A stretch of 64,000 bases of DNA from assembly GCA_021818545.1 (NCBI GenBank), contig JAKATX010000002.1:1-64000 (forward strand), read 5' to 3'. Made by a program: the position numbers and the translations under genes. This stretch comes from Microcaldota archaeon (GTDB lineage: Archaea; Micrarchaeota; Micrarchaeia; Micrarchaeales; Micrarchaeaceae). Position 1 is the first letter of the stretch. Each line of letters opens with the position of its first letter. This document shows, one piece after another, positions 48,305 to 57,356 of this stretch. The notes beneath the pieces were generated by a model. It searched no databases. It saw only the letters and a program-made list of their open reading frames with translations, and had not been told where the DNA came from.

Positions 48305-50152
48305 TCATATTATAGAAATTATCCACGCCGCGATTATAAAGCAGCCTACTATTGTTATTGGCACAAGAACCTTGGCCAAGGCTATTACGGAATTGGCCAC
48401 CTGCAGCATCCTCTCCCTGACGTTCCTACCCCATATCTGGAAGTTCTTTATGCTTGTATTGGCGTAGAACGCATCAACCGGTGCCATGTCCTTCAGCGCC
48501 GCTTCTATCGCCTTGTCAACGAGGCCCACTAGCTTTGTGTAGCCCGTATGCCTGCCTAGCACGTTGCTTGCGTTCTTGCTAAGCGAGTTGACCTCGTGCG
48601 TGTCGGTCGTGTATACCTCGGCAGTTATCTTGTACTTGCCCTTTATATGCTCCACCAAGCGGGTCCTTAGGGAAGGCAGCATGTTGTTGGCGTTGAACTG
48701 CACAATCCCGACTCTCAGTTTGTTTATGTCGAATACTGCCGCGTTTATGTTTCCGTGCGCAATGTCCTCCGGGGTGCCTAGCTTGTAATAAGCCTCCATG
48801 CGTGCGGAGCCGAACGCCAGCCCCTTGCTCGCGCCCCTTAGCGGCTTGCCCATCCTATTTATCGCCTCCATGTAATCGTTCATGTACTGGGAGTTGAATC
48901 CCACTCCTTCGAGTTCCTTCTTGTCCGCACCCTCAAGGCGCGAGTTATGGGCGTCAATTAGCATGACATAGCTGCTCGTGTTCTTTATGAGCTGTGCGAA
49001 TAGCAGCGCGGCATCGGGCGATATGTCCTCCGTTACCTTGGGTGCCCTAGTGAAAGTAACGAATGCAAGCTTTCCTAATCCAATCTTCTTCACAGTAGCA
49101 TTATTGTAAGTGCTTTCGAAATACTCCGCTGCGCCGCCGAGCTTCGCCGCATTGGATACTGATGAGTCGAGCGCGGAATACAGCTGCGTTATCTGCCAGG
49201 ACGATACCGGATTGAAGTCCTCATTGACCGCAGCGTGCATAACAAAGCCATCGGCGCCATACCTGTCGTTGATTCTTTTTTCGAGTATATATGGGAAATT
49301 GCTTCCGCCTATGGTTCCTGCAGGGCCGTAATGTATCGCAGGCAGGAAGAATATGGACTTTATCCCGCCCGCCTTGTCCTTAATCACCAGAGTACCGCAT
49401 TCTATATCCGCGGTGCTTCCGAATTTCGGGCCGAAAGGCGACGTTATCTTGGTATCAAATAGCAGGCTCTGGAACATCTTTGAGAAGGCATCTATTGCAG
49501 GGAAACCCATGCTCTTCTCCATAGGCTTGTCGAATATGTATAGTATCCCGTAAGTCATCATTATGAAGATGAATATGCCTACGTAAAGCTTTATGAAAAG
49601 CAGTTGTATAGATTTTGATACTATGAATAGGAAGCTGGCTGCAGGTATGAACGTCAGTACGTTTAGCGTAGGCTGTACAAGCGCGCTAAGGACGCCGCCC
49701 TTCTTCCTGCCGAACATTACCTTGTTTACGAATAGCCACCACGCCACTATGCTAGCGTCGCCGACCAGCACTATAACTCCGGCTATGCCATACAGCGCAT
49801 GCAGCATTGTCGTAGCGCTGGCCACTATAACAAATACGGAATAAAACATCTGACCTGCAACCGCAACGAATAATATGTGCTTTATCCCTGCCTTCCACCT
49901 AAGCACTTTTATGAATATCGCAGTAAGGACCGTCGGCAGCGTTATGCCTATGATTCCGGTTATGAGTCCGCCAACCACTATCCTGTCGGCATCTAACCCC
50001 AACTTTCCCCAATTGACCAGTGCAACGGCGGCTATGCCGGTTATGACGCTAAACGCTAGCAGGAAGGTAAAAATGGAAGATTTGCTGGGCAACTGCTTCC
50101 TGAAAAGCTCGTTGTTGGAAAATAAGTTACCCCCATCCTTTGCAGGCGGCAT
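48305..50152 (-). CDS. DUF2070-like archaeal membrane protein
   Basis: N-terminal TM cluster; soluble domain with HYGPAGTIGGSNFPYILEK and LIDAHNSR. Confidence 0.7.
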   Translation of the reverse strand: MPPAKDGGNLFSNNELFRKQLPSKSSIFTFLLAFSVITGIAAVALVNWGKLGLDADRIVVGGLITGIIGITLPTVLTAIFIKVLRWKAGIKHILFVAVAGQMFYSVFVIVASATTMLHALYGIAGVIVLVGDASIVAWWLFVNKVMFGRKKGGVLSALVQPTLNVLTFIPAASFLFIVSKSIQLLFIKLYVGIFIFIMMTYGILYIFDKPMEKSMGFPAIDAFSKMFQSLLFDTKITSPFGPKFGSTADIECGTLVIKDKAGGIKSIFFLPAIHYGPAGTIGGSNFPYILEKRINDRYGADGFVMHAAVNEDFNPVSSWQITQLYSALDSSVSNAAKLGGAAEYFESTYNNATVKKIGLGKLAFVTFTRAPKVTEDISPDAALLFAQLIKNTSSYVMLIDAHNSRLEGADKKELEGVGFNSQYMNDYMEAINRMGKPLRGASKGLAFGSARMEAYYKLGTPEDIAHGNINAAVFDINKLRVGIVQFNANNMLPSLRTRLVEHIKGKYKITAEVYTTDTHEVNSLSKNASNVLGRHTGYTKLVGLVDKAIEAALKDMAPVDAFYANTSIKNFQIWGRNVRERMLQVANSVIALAKVLVPITIVGCFIIAAWIISII

Positions 50153-50161
50153 CGAAACACT

Positions 50162-50869
50162 CTACTTCCCGAATCTCCTTTGTCTTGTTGAAAAGTTCCT
50201 AATGGCCCTCTCCAAATCCTTCTTGTTGAAATCGGGCCAGTACTTCCTAGCAAAATAAAGCTCGGAATAACCCGACTGCCATGGAAGGAACCCTGAAAGC
50301 CTCCTTTCCCCGGATGTCCTTATTATAAGGTCGGCATCTGGCAGGCTCGAAGTCCTTAGATACGCCCTTATTATGTTCTCGTTTATGCTGCGTATCCTGT
50401 TGCCCTTCTCAGCTATGAGGCGCTTTACTGCATGCACTATGTCATCCTTGCCGCCATAGCCTATCAATATGTTTATGGAGAAATCCTTGAAGTTGCGGGT
50501 TCTGCGTTCCAGGCCGTGCAGGGCAGTCCTAACTGGCACGGGAAGCATCGTAAGGTTCCCCATCACCCTTATCCTCGCCCCGTTGTTCTTGAGCGTCTGG
50601 AATATCTGCTTGTCATTCGCCATCTTGGTGTATAAGCCGTAAAGGATTGACAGTTCAGTCTTGCTTCTGCTGGAGATATTTTCAGTCGACAACGCCCATA
50701 CTGTAAGCGTCTTTACCCCGAAGTCCTTGGCCCATGTGCTGAAATTTATGAACTTCTCTATGCCTAAATTATAGCTGCTGTAAAGCCTGGACCTATGGCT
50801 CTTGGACCAGCGCCTGTTTCCGTCAGGTATCAGGGCAATATGGTTAGGTACGTACTCTAATCTTGCCAT
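50162..50869 (-). CDS. uppS: cis-prenyltransferase (undecaprenyl diphosphate synthase family)
   Basis: HIALIPDGNRRWSKSH; TVWALSTENISSRSKTEL; DLIIRTSGERRLSGFLPWQSGYSELYF. Confidence 0.93.
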   Translation of the reverse strand: MARLEYVPNHIALIPDGNRRWSKSHRSRLYSSYNLGIEKFINFSTWAKDFGVKTLTVWALSTENISSRSKTELSILYGLYTKMANDKQIFQTLKNNGARIRVMGNLTMLPVPVRTALHGLERRTRNFKDFSINILIGYGGKDDIVHAVKRLIAEKGNRIRSINENIIRAYLRTSSLPDADLIIRTSGERRLSGFLPWQSGYSELYFARKYWPDFNKKDLERAIRNFSTRQRRFGK

Positions 50870-50923
50870 AGGTTCACATCCACACCCAATGCTAGGATGT
50901 CAAATAGTTCTTAAAATATCACT

Positions 50924-50990
50924 TATATATGCCTGCAATTCTTAAATACCTTAGCGTTTCAACTACATCTGCAGACCGTCGTGAAACGCC
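50924..50990 (+). repeat. 67-nt direct repeat, copy R1 (TATA-like + GCGTTTCA...TGAAACGC inverted repeat)
   Basis: 63/67 identical to 51778-51844. Confidence 0.9.
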
Positions 50991-51019
50991 AGTGTCCACT
51001 CCTATCCTAAAAATCATGA

Positions 51020-51742
51020 TTATCTCTCTGCACACATTATGCCGCCGTTAACCGATACATTATAATCTTTTTTGATTGAGAATCCATTTGCTTCTAAGTC
51101 CCGCCTTGCAGCTATACGTCTAGGTTGTTTGTGCCATTCAAGCATTACGCCGTATACTCTTTTGTTCATAGGTTCTCGGAATATCAGTTCTTCTCCACCT
51201 TCTATATCACACTTTATTGCTATCGGCCCGCTTGTCTTATCAATCAAGGTTGCTAGTGGTAATATCCTTACCTTTATGCCTCCTCTGTCCCCTTCAGACA
51301 GAGCATTCAGCCCTATGACATTCTTCCTAAATAATGAAAGCTCCGTTTTTCCATGGTAATTGGATACTGCAACATTAATTGGTTTTATCTTTGCCTTGAG
51401 TGGGCACTTCTCAACCTTTTTAACTAGTTCGGAATACGCAAATGGTGAGGGTTCGCATGCTATAACCCTTCTGACGTTTTGGAACTGCGCGAAGTAAATA
51501 GAACTATCTCCAATATTTGCACCTAAATCTATAACAGTGGTGTTCTTTTGCATGTGTGAAGCGAGCCACCAATATTCTTGCATCATGAACCTATCCGTGA
51601 ACAGCAGCCATTCAGAATATATCTGTTCCATCCTATCTATTGTCCTTATAGGGTGGAGTATAATGTTTTTTAGGTTAGGTCTTATGGGTGAATAAAGGTG
51701 CACCAGTAATTCACGGTTGATCAAATGCACAATAACCAACAT
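51020..51742 (-). CDS. FkbM-family methyltransferase, bracketed by repeats R1/R2
   Basis: TVIDLGANIGDSSIYFAQFQNVRRVIACEPSPFAYSELVKKV; AIKCDIEGGEELIF. Confidence 0.87.
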   Translation of the reverse strand: MLVIVHLINRELLVHLYSPIRPNLKNIILHPIRTIDRMEQIYSEWLLFTDRFMMQEYWWLASHMQKNTTVIDLGANIGDSSIYFAQFQNVRRVIACEPSPFAYSELVKKVEKCPLKAKIKPINVAVSNYHGKTELSLFRKNVIGLNALSEGDRGGIKVRILPLATLIDKTSGPIAIKCDIEGGEELIFREPMNKRVYGVMLEWHKQPRRIAARRDLEANGFSIKKDYNVSVNGGIMCAER

Positions 51743-51777
51743 TTAGTATGTACTACTAATAATCCTAAATCATCGCC

Positions 51778-51844
51778 TATATATGCCTGCAATTCTTAAA
51801 TACCTTAGCGTTTCAACTACACTTGCAGGCCGCCGTGAAACGCC
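51778..51844 (+). repeat. 67-nt direct repeat, copy R2, immediately upstream of the RFC large subunit
   Basis: 63/67 identical to R1; all mismatches within the loop of the inverted repeat. Confidence 0.9.
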
Positions 51845-51861
51845 TCCTTTGATACGGCAAT

Positions 51862-53106
51862 GTGCTTGGTGTGCGAATGGAAAGCTCTCAGTACGGCATA
51901 ACCGCAGAATCGCTTGATGAGATAATAGGCAATTCAGCAGCGGTGGCAGAGTTGCGGAAGTTCGCCAGTGACATAGAGCGCGGCGTGAAGCGCCGCCCAA
52001 TGCTGATATACGGTCCGTCAGGTACAGGAAAGACCGCGGCTGCGCATGCATTGGCATCAGAGTTCAAATGGAACATAGTGGAGCTTAGCGCCAGCGATTA
52101 CAGGGATAAGGAGACAATCGAGAAGGTGCTGGTTTCAGCATCCAATTCCAGGACGCTATTCGGCAAGAGGAACGTGATAATACTGGACGAGATAGATGAA
52201 CTGGCCCCGAAGTTCGACAAGGGGGCCAATACCGCAATTCCCAGGCTGATACGCGAGTCTAAGAGCCCAATACTCCTGATAGCGAACGATAAGTGGGACA
52301 AGAGCATAACATTCCTGCGCGGGCTTACCGATGACGCCATGTTCATGAAGGTGCCGAACGAGACGATGGCGGCTGCCTTGGCAAAGCTTTCCCGAAGCCA
52401 TGGCTTGGGACTCAGCAGCAATACAATAGCAGCCATAGTGAAGACGGCATCCGGCGACGTACGCAGCGCTTTCATAGACGCATTCGCACTCTCGGGGGCC
52501 GGCGACGAAGCCGCAGACATAATAGGGTTGCGCAACAGGAAGGCCGACGTGTTCACCGCGCTGGACCGCATATTCGCAGCGTACACGATAAACGCATCGC
52601 AGACGGCCGCACGCTCTATGCCGGAGGACATGGAGCTGGAGATGGTGGTGAATTGGATGGAGGAAAACATCCCTAACAGGTACACGTACGCATCTGAACT
52701 ATCTGCCGCTTATGATTCCATCGCGCGGTCGACAATGTTCCTATCGAGGGCCACAAGATCGCAGAACTACGGCTACTGGAAATACTCGGGCCTGCTGGCG
52801 TCTAGCGGAGTGGCGCTTGCAAAGCAGCACACCCCGTCAACGTTCAAGAGATACGCGTTCCCAAGGATAATAAAGGAGCTGAGCGTGTCAAAGGAGGACA
52901 GGGGCGCAGGCAAGGAAATAGCAGCCAAGATGCGGCGCAAGATACACGCAAGCATGAGGGTCATAGTCAACGACTACATCCCAATGTCCAAAATGATGAT
53001 TGACATGGCAGGAAAGCGCGGCATGTCCGATGATGCGAAGAGGTTCTTCGAATCCACATACGGCCTGTCCGAAAAGGAAATAAAATGGCTTTCAAAGAAG
53101 ATTTGA
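51862..53106 (+). CDS. rfcL: Replication factor C large subunit (clamp loader AAA+)
   Basis: IIGNSAAVAELRKFASD, LIYGPSGTGKTAAAHALA, VIILDEIDEL; ATG 51877 is an alternative start. Confidence 0.88.
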   Translation: MLGVRMESSQYGITAESLDEIIGNSAAVAELRKFASDIERGVKRRPMLIYGPSGTGKTAAAHALASEFKWNIVELSASDYRDKETIEKVLVSASNSRTLFGKRNVIILDEIDELAPKFDKGANTAIPRLIRESKSPILLIANDKWDKSITFLRGLTDDAMFMKVPNETMAAALAKLSRSHGLGLSSNTIAAIVKTASGDVRSAFIDAFALSGAGDEAADIIGLRNRKADVFTALDRIFAAYTINASQTAARSMPEDMELEMVVNWMEENIPNRYTYASELSAAYDSIARSTMFLSRATRSQNYGYWKYSGLLASSGVALAKQHTPSTFKRYAFPRIIKELSVSKEDRGAGKEIAAKMRRKIHASMRVIVNDYIPMSKMMIDMAGKRGMSDDAKRFFESTYGLSEKEIKWLSKKI

Positions 53107-53117
53107 AACGGCATGGC

Positions 53118-53150
53118 AATATCGGGAAAAAAGGAACCAATTATATATGT
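53118..53150 (+). promoter_or_regulatory. Promoter copy A (BRE/TATA-like), shared with 54490-54523
   Basis: AATATCGGGAAAAAAGGAACCAATTATATATGT. Confidence 0.65.
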
Positions 53151-53178
53151 GCTGTAGCAAAGTAAAAATAGTAGAGGT

Positions 53179-53934
53179 GTGGTTTTGGCTGAACACGAGG
53201 CAACTATTCTTGGGAAAAACAACTGGACTCCGGAGACTTTACCTTCTTTGCTTAGGCATGACGAGACTTCATTGCGAAGTGGCACGTTTGAGGTATCCAG
53301 CTTCAACGAGAAGGATGACAAGAATCTTGACGTTGTCCTACTTTCAAGTTTCGAGGAGCGCGTGGAAGATATACTTAACAACCTGCAGATACGCCATATA
53401 ACCCAGCACCATATAAACTACAGCGACAGCAATGGCAGCAAGACGTGGACAGACGAGACCGGCCAGCAGAAGCCATACATATACACGCCTGATTTCGATT
53501 TGGATAGCCCAAAGTACAACGGCAAGACCGTGATACTGGAACCGCACGGAGGCAGGTACTTCAAGGACAAGTTCTTTGATAAGATGATACGCTTCATGGA
53601 TTCTAAGGAGCACAACAGCGACTACTACCTCATAATGATAACCGAGAGGCCGGTAGAAGAGATAAACGCTATGCTCGAGAGCTATGCCAGGCGGCGCCAC
53701 ATACAAAGGAAGCTGGACGTGTCGAACATATGCGACAAGATAGTGAATACGCGGGAGAGGACGGACGATGAGATGCATAGCAGGGTCGAAACAACTGACC
53801 CGAAGGATGCCGCAAAACCGCACTGGGCCGATGCCCAGAAGGTCAGCGACGAACTCGGAGGCATGAAACGTTTTGATGACCGCGAGTTCATACGCACTCT
53901 TATAAGGCTTAAGGAAGACGACATTGTGGATTAG
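53179..53934 (+). CDS. PD-(D/E)XK-like protein, paralog A
   Basis: SSFEERVEDILNNLQ...YIYTPDFDL...KTVILEPHGG: E / PD / E-x-H motif order; homologous to 54541-55263. Confidence 0.65.
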   Translation: MVLAEHEATILGKNNWTPETLPSLLRHDETSLRSGTFEVSSFNEKDDKNLDVVLLSSFEERVEDILNNLQIRHITQHHINYSDSNGSKTWTDETGQQKPYIYTPDFDLDSPKYNGKTVILEPHGGRYFKDKFFDKMIRFMDSKEHNSDYYLIMITERPVEEINAMLESYARRRHIQRKLDVSNICDKIVNTRERTDDEMHSRVETTDPKDAAKPHWADAQKVSDELGGMKRFDDREFIRTLIRLKEDDIVD

Positions 53935-54043
53935 TCCATCCGTTGCCTAATGCGGTGCATCGCTTACTGCTTCGGTCTTGCGCGGACCGCCCAAGCAAAT
54001 GTTTATAAGAGCGCAATCAGATAACATCAATATCGGTGTCAGC

Positions 54044-54472
54044 GTGTGGTATAACATATACTGTATTGTGAAGGCTACTGCGAAGCCCAATGGCCAGCCC
54101 GGCGAGAACAAGCAATGGCATGAGCCAAAAGAGCTTGTGTACCTGATATTCAATTCATTGCGCGGCATAGAGTATGACCACAGGGGCAAGGATTCCAGCA
54201 TATTCATGGACGCTTTGGACTCCCCCGGCGGCCAGAAACTGATGGAATCGGCGAAGAAGGAGAAATTTGAGGAGGACAATGCGGAGATATACTACGAAAG
54301 CAAAGATTTCAGCGACCTCAACAGCGGGGAACACAGCTTCAGCATAGCAATAGATTCTTTTGATACGGCAGCGGCGCTAAATGACTACATAAAAGGCAAG
54401 AAAGCGGAGGAGACCATCTGGATAGCCGGAATGTACGTGCATGTGGGTGACCTGGTCCTGCCAGCGCTCTGA
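54044..54472 (+). CDS. Small protein of unknown function between the two paralogs
   Basis: ORF with TATA-like GTTTATAAG at 54001-54009; likely GTG 54044 (MWYNIYCIVKATAKPNG). Confidence 0.6.
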   Translation: MWYNIYCIVKATAKPNGQPGENKQWHEPKELVYLIFNSLRGIEYDHRGKDSSIFMDALDSPGGQKLMESAKKEKFEEDNAEIYYESKDFSDLNSGEHSFSIAIDSFDTAAALNDYIKGKKAEETIWIAGMYVHVGDLVLPAL

Positions 54473-54489
54473 TGGTTCCCCGGGCCAAG

Positions 54490-54523
54490 AATATCGTCAG
54501 GAAAAGGAACCTCTTATATATGT
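54490..54523 (+). promoter_or_regulatory. Promoter copy B (BRE/TATA-like)
   Basis: AATATCGTCAGGAAAAGGAACCTCTTATATATGT. Confidence 0.65.
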
Positions 54524-54540
54524 AACTGCATCTAATAAAA

Positions 54541-55263
54541 TTGATTGAGGGTGTAGCTGTGACTGAGGAAACGAACCCTGCTTCTACCAAGGGCCGGGAA
54601 TTTGTTGACGCTGTGTCAAAGCTTTTGAGGCAGAATACGGGCCCATCGGCCTTGGATGCTCCGGCAGAAAAAAACAATTCCTTCAACGCGGTCCTTGCAT
54701 CTAGTTTCGAGGAGCGCGTGGAAAGCATACTGAACAAGCTGCAGATGGGGTACATAGAGCAGCACCATATTCAATACCTTAACAAGCAGGACGGACGCAT
54801 GCACGTCTATACTCCAGACTTCGACCTGACAGACACCAAGTACAACGGAAAGACTGTGATACTCGAGCCGCACGGCGGCGACTACTTCAACTACGATTTC
54901 ATAAGGAAGATGAAGGCATTCATGGAGTCCAAAGAGCATGATGATTACTACCTTGTCATAATAACCGAGATGCCTGTGGAAGAGATAAAAAAGAGGCTGG
55001 CAACCACCATGGTATCCAAGCATTCCGGCCAGTACTTCAAGGACCTGGAAATTTCAGACATATGCGACAAGCTCATAAACACCAGAAAGAGGGGCTCAGA
55101 AGAGATGGCCCAGCCTTACGGGCTGCCCCCTGAGATGGCCGACAAGCCGTACGCATCAGATGCCGCAAAGTTGGCCGAAGACTTGGGCGGCATGGGTGAG
55201 TTCGACGAGCTGGAATTCATGCGCCAGCTAATCAAGTTCAAGCGCGAAGGATCAATGGATTGA
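54541..55263 (+). CDS. PD-(D/E)XK-like protein, paralog B
   Basis: SSFEERVESILNKLQ...HVYTPDFDL...KTVILEPHGG; same C-terminus pattern (DLGGM..FD..EF.R.LI). Confidence 0.65.
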   Translation: MIEGVAVTEETNPASTKGREFVDAVSKLLRQNTGPSALDAPAEKNNSFNAVLASSFEERVESILNKLQMGYIEQHHIQYLNKQDGRMHVYTPDFDLTDTKYNGKTVILEPHGGDYFNYDFIRKMKAFMESKEHDDYYLVIITEMPVEEIKKRLATTMVSKHSGQYFKDLEISDICDKLINTRKRGSEEMAQPYGLPPEMADKPYASDAAKLAEDLGGMGEFDELEFMRQLIKFKREGSMD

Positions 55264-55286
55264 AATTGGCTGCGGACTCTGTGTTC

Positions 55287-56561
55287 CTACTTGAATTCTG
55301 ACATGCTTCTTTGTTTCTTTTTCCTGCCTACTGCGCCCACTCCTTTGTTATCTATAAGATCAAGCTTCCCGAAAACCCCGTCGTATCCCGGGGTTATTCG
55401 TATGGTCTCGTCGCGTATGTTGCGTATGGCATCGGCAATCAGGTCATTCGACAGTTCGCCTATCTTCTCAATGTCAACCGCGCCCAATATGCCGAACTCC
55501 GATCCTAGCGCCGCTATCATGCTGTCATACGTGCTATTGACTACTGGCGAGTAAGTGGTCTTCTTCAAAACGTACGCTATGACTTCCCTGAGGGGCACCA
55601 TGTGTACATACGGCACCGCCCAGGCGGGTGTGTAGCCGACCGGCCTGTCCGCAAGGTCGTTTACCCTATGCAGCACCCCTATAACCAGCCTCTTGCCGCA
55701 GACAGGGCACTTGGTCAGCTTGTTGGTATCAGGATCAACGGAGAAGTTGCATTGCCTGTGGCCGTCATAATGGTATTTGCCCTCTTCCGGATAGAATTCT
55801 ATGGTCTGCTTGAACGAACGGCTTTCCCTGTCCGTTATGGCCTTTATAACGGAGCTGTACCTGATCTCATCGTCTTTTATCTCTAAAACATTCGCCTCCC
55901 TCCCCATCTTCTCCGGCGAGTGCATGTCGCTGTTTGAAATCAATGCGTACTTATCCAGCGCGGATACCCTCCAATTCATTTTCGGATCCGAACTTAGCCC
56001 GGTCTCAAGCGCATGTATATGCTTCTCTTGGTCCTGGTACGCCTCCTTCATGGAGTCGAATCCCGAGAACGCCCCGAAAACCCCGAAGTACGGTGTCCAC
56101 GCGTGTGCAGGGAAGACGAACGCATTCTTGTCTGCGCCGAATGCCTTCTCTACCAGCTCCGCGGCCGACATGGACAGCGCCGGCCTTCCATCGGAGCGCA
56201 GAGAGCCGAACCTCGAAAGCTCCGCGTTAAGCGCGTCCACCGACTCTATGGATGGCATGAGCATGCAGTTGTGTATCTTTTTTACGGTGTTGTCCCTTCC
56301 GGTGAATATGGTGGATACCTCAGAGCCCAAGACGAACCTGACCTTGGATACCGATCCCTTGATTTTGAATAGGCCGCTATCCCCTACTGGCTCCAATGTC
56401 CTTTTGATCTCGGCGAGCCAGTCAGGATGCGTAAAGTCGCCTGTGCTTATGAGGTTTATGCCCTTCTCCAGTGCGGCAGCCTCAAGCACCTCGAGCGTTA
56501 TTCTGCTGCTGCATGCCATGGCGTACCTGGAGTGTATGTGCAGGTCAGCTACAACTTCCAT
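55287..56561 (-). CDS. Endonuclease Q-like PHP-domain protein
   Basis: ADLHIHSRYAMACSSRITLEVLEAAALEKGINLISTGDFTHPDW; NSDMHSPEKMGREANVL; C-x2-C zinc elements. Confidence 0.88.
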   Translation of the reverse strand: MEVVADLHIHSRYAMACSSRITLEVLEAAALEKGINLISTGDFTHPDWLAEIKRTLEPVGDSGLFKIKGSVSKVRFVLGSEVSTIFTGRDNTVKKIHNCMLMPSIESVDALNAELSRFGSLRSDGRPALSMSAAELVEKAFGADKNAFVFPAHAWTPYFGVFGAFSGFDSMKEAYQDQEKHIHALETGLSSDPKMNWRVSALDKYALISNSDMHSPEKMGREANVLEIKDDEIRYSSVIKAITDRESRSFKQTIEFYPEEGKYHYDGHRQCNFSVDPDTNKLTKCPVCGKRLVIGVLHRVNDLADRPVGYTPAWAVPYVHMVPLREVIAYVLKKTTYSPVVNSTYDSMIAALGSEFGILGAVDIEKIGELSNDLIADAIRNIRDETIRITPGYDGVFGKLDLIDNKGVGAVGRKKKQRSMSEFK

Positions 56562-56562
56562 A

Positions 56563-57219
56563 TCATGACCTCTTATCCACGCCGTTCATCGGGCATATGC
56601 CATTAACCGGGCACTTGCTGCAAATCGGAACGGCGCCGCAGATGCTCTTGCCATGCGCCTTTAGGACGTACGCAAAGTTGTGCCAGTAATCTTTCGGTAT
56701 CTCGGCCTTTAAGTCGGCTTCGATCTTGTCGGGGTCCTTGTTCTGGCTCAAGCCCAGCCTGTATGACAGCTTTATCACCCACGTATCAACCGGTATGCCG
56801 CTGATTATGCCGTATGCGTTTATGAGTATGGTATTCGCAGTCTTCCTGCCTATCCCGGGCAGCATGGTCAGCGCCTCCATCGAGTCAGGCACCTTCCCGC
56901 CATGCTCGTCGCGTATTATGGTGCACGCCTTTATGATGTTCCTTGCCTTATTGCCGGCGAAGCTCGAGCTTCTTATGTAACCGATGAGCTCCTGCTCGTC
57001 CGCCATTGCATAATCGCCAGCCGCCTTGTATCTGGAAAATAATTTTGGCGTCAGCCTGTTCACGACCTCGTCCCGCGTCTGCGCCGAAAGTATGGCTGCC
57101 ACGAGGAGATCGATCGGGCTGCCGAAGTCAAGATAATACTTGGCTCCTCTGTAATGGTTCTCTAGCCTCTTGGCCAGTAACTTCGCGCCGTCCTTGTCGA
57201 GAAGCTTTGCGGATCCCAT
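56563..57219 (-). CDS. nth: Endonuclease III (copy 2)
   Basis: ILSAQTRDEVVNRLTPKLF, LPGIGRKTANTIL, VDTWVIKLSYRLGL, four C-terminal Cys. Confidence 0.9.
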   Translation of the reverse strand: MGSAKLLDKDGAKLLAKRLENHYRGAKYYLDFGSPIDLLVAAILSAQTRDEVVNRLTPKLFSRYKAAGDYAMADEQELIGYIRSSSFAGNKARNIIKACTIIRDEHGGKVPDSMEALTMLPGIGRKTANTILINAYGIISGIPVDTWVIKLSYRLGLSQNKDPDKIEADLKAEIPKDYWHNFAYVLKAHGKSICGAVPICSKCPVNGICPMNGVDKRS

Positions 57220-57356
57220 AGCATTAATTCATAAGCCAGATATTAATATTGCATGTGTGCGCGTGCGATCGCGTATCATCGAATGCGGTAATGCATAGCT
57301 TATTAAAATATCCTATCCATTCTTAAATGAAATAGGCAACCTAAATTCGTGATGCT

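Noticed and set aside
51785-51843. Possible H-type pseudoknot in R2: GCCTGCAA (51785-51792) with TTGCAGGC (51823-51830), interleaved with GCGTTTCA/TGAAACGC
   Set aside because: The first pairing is not preserved in R1 (TCTGCAGAC), and its 5' arm directly abuts the TATA-like element so is probably not transcribed.
55801-56568. 255-aa plus-strand ORF antisense to EndoQ
   Set aside because: Shadow ORF; the minus-strand PHP/EndoQ reading is clearly the coding one.
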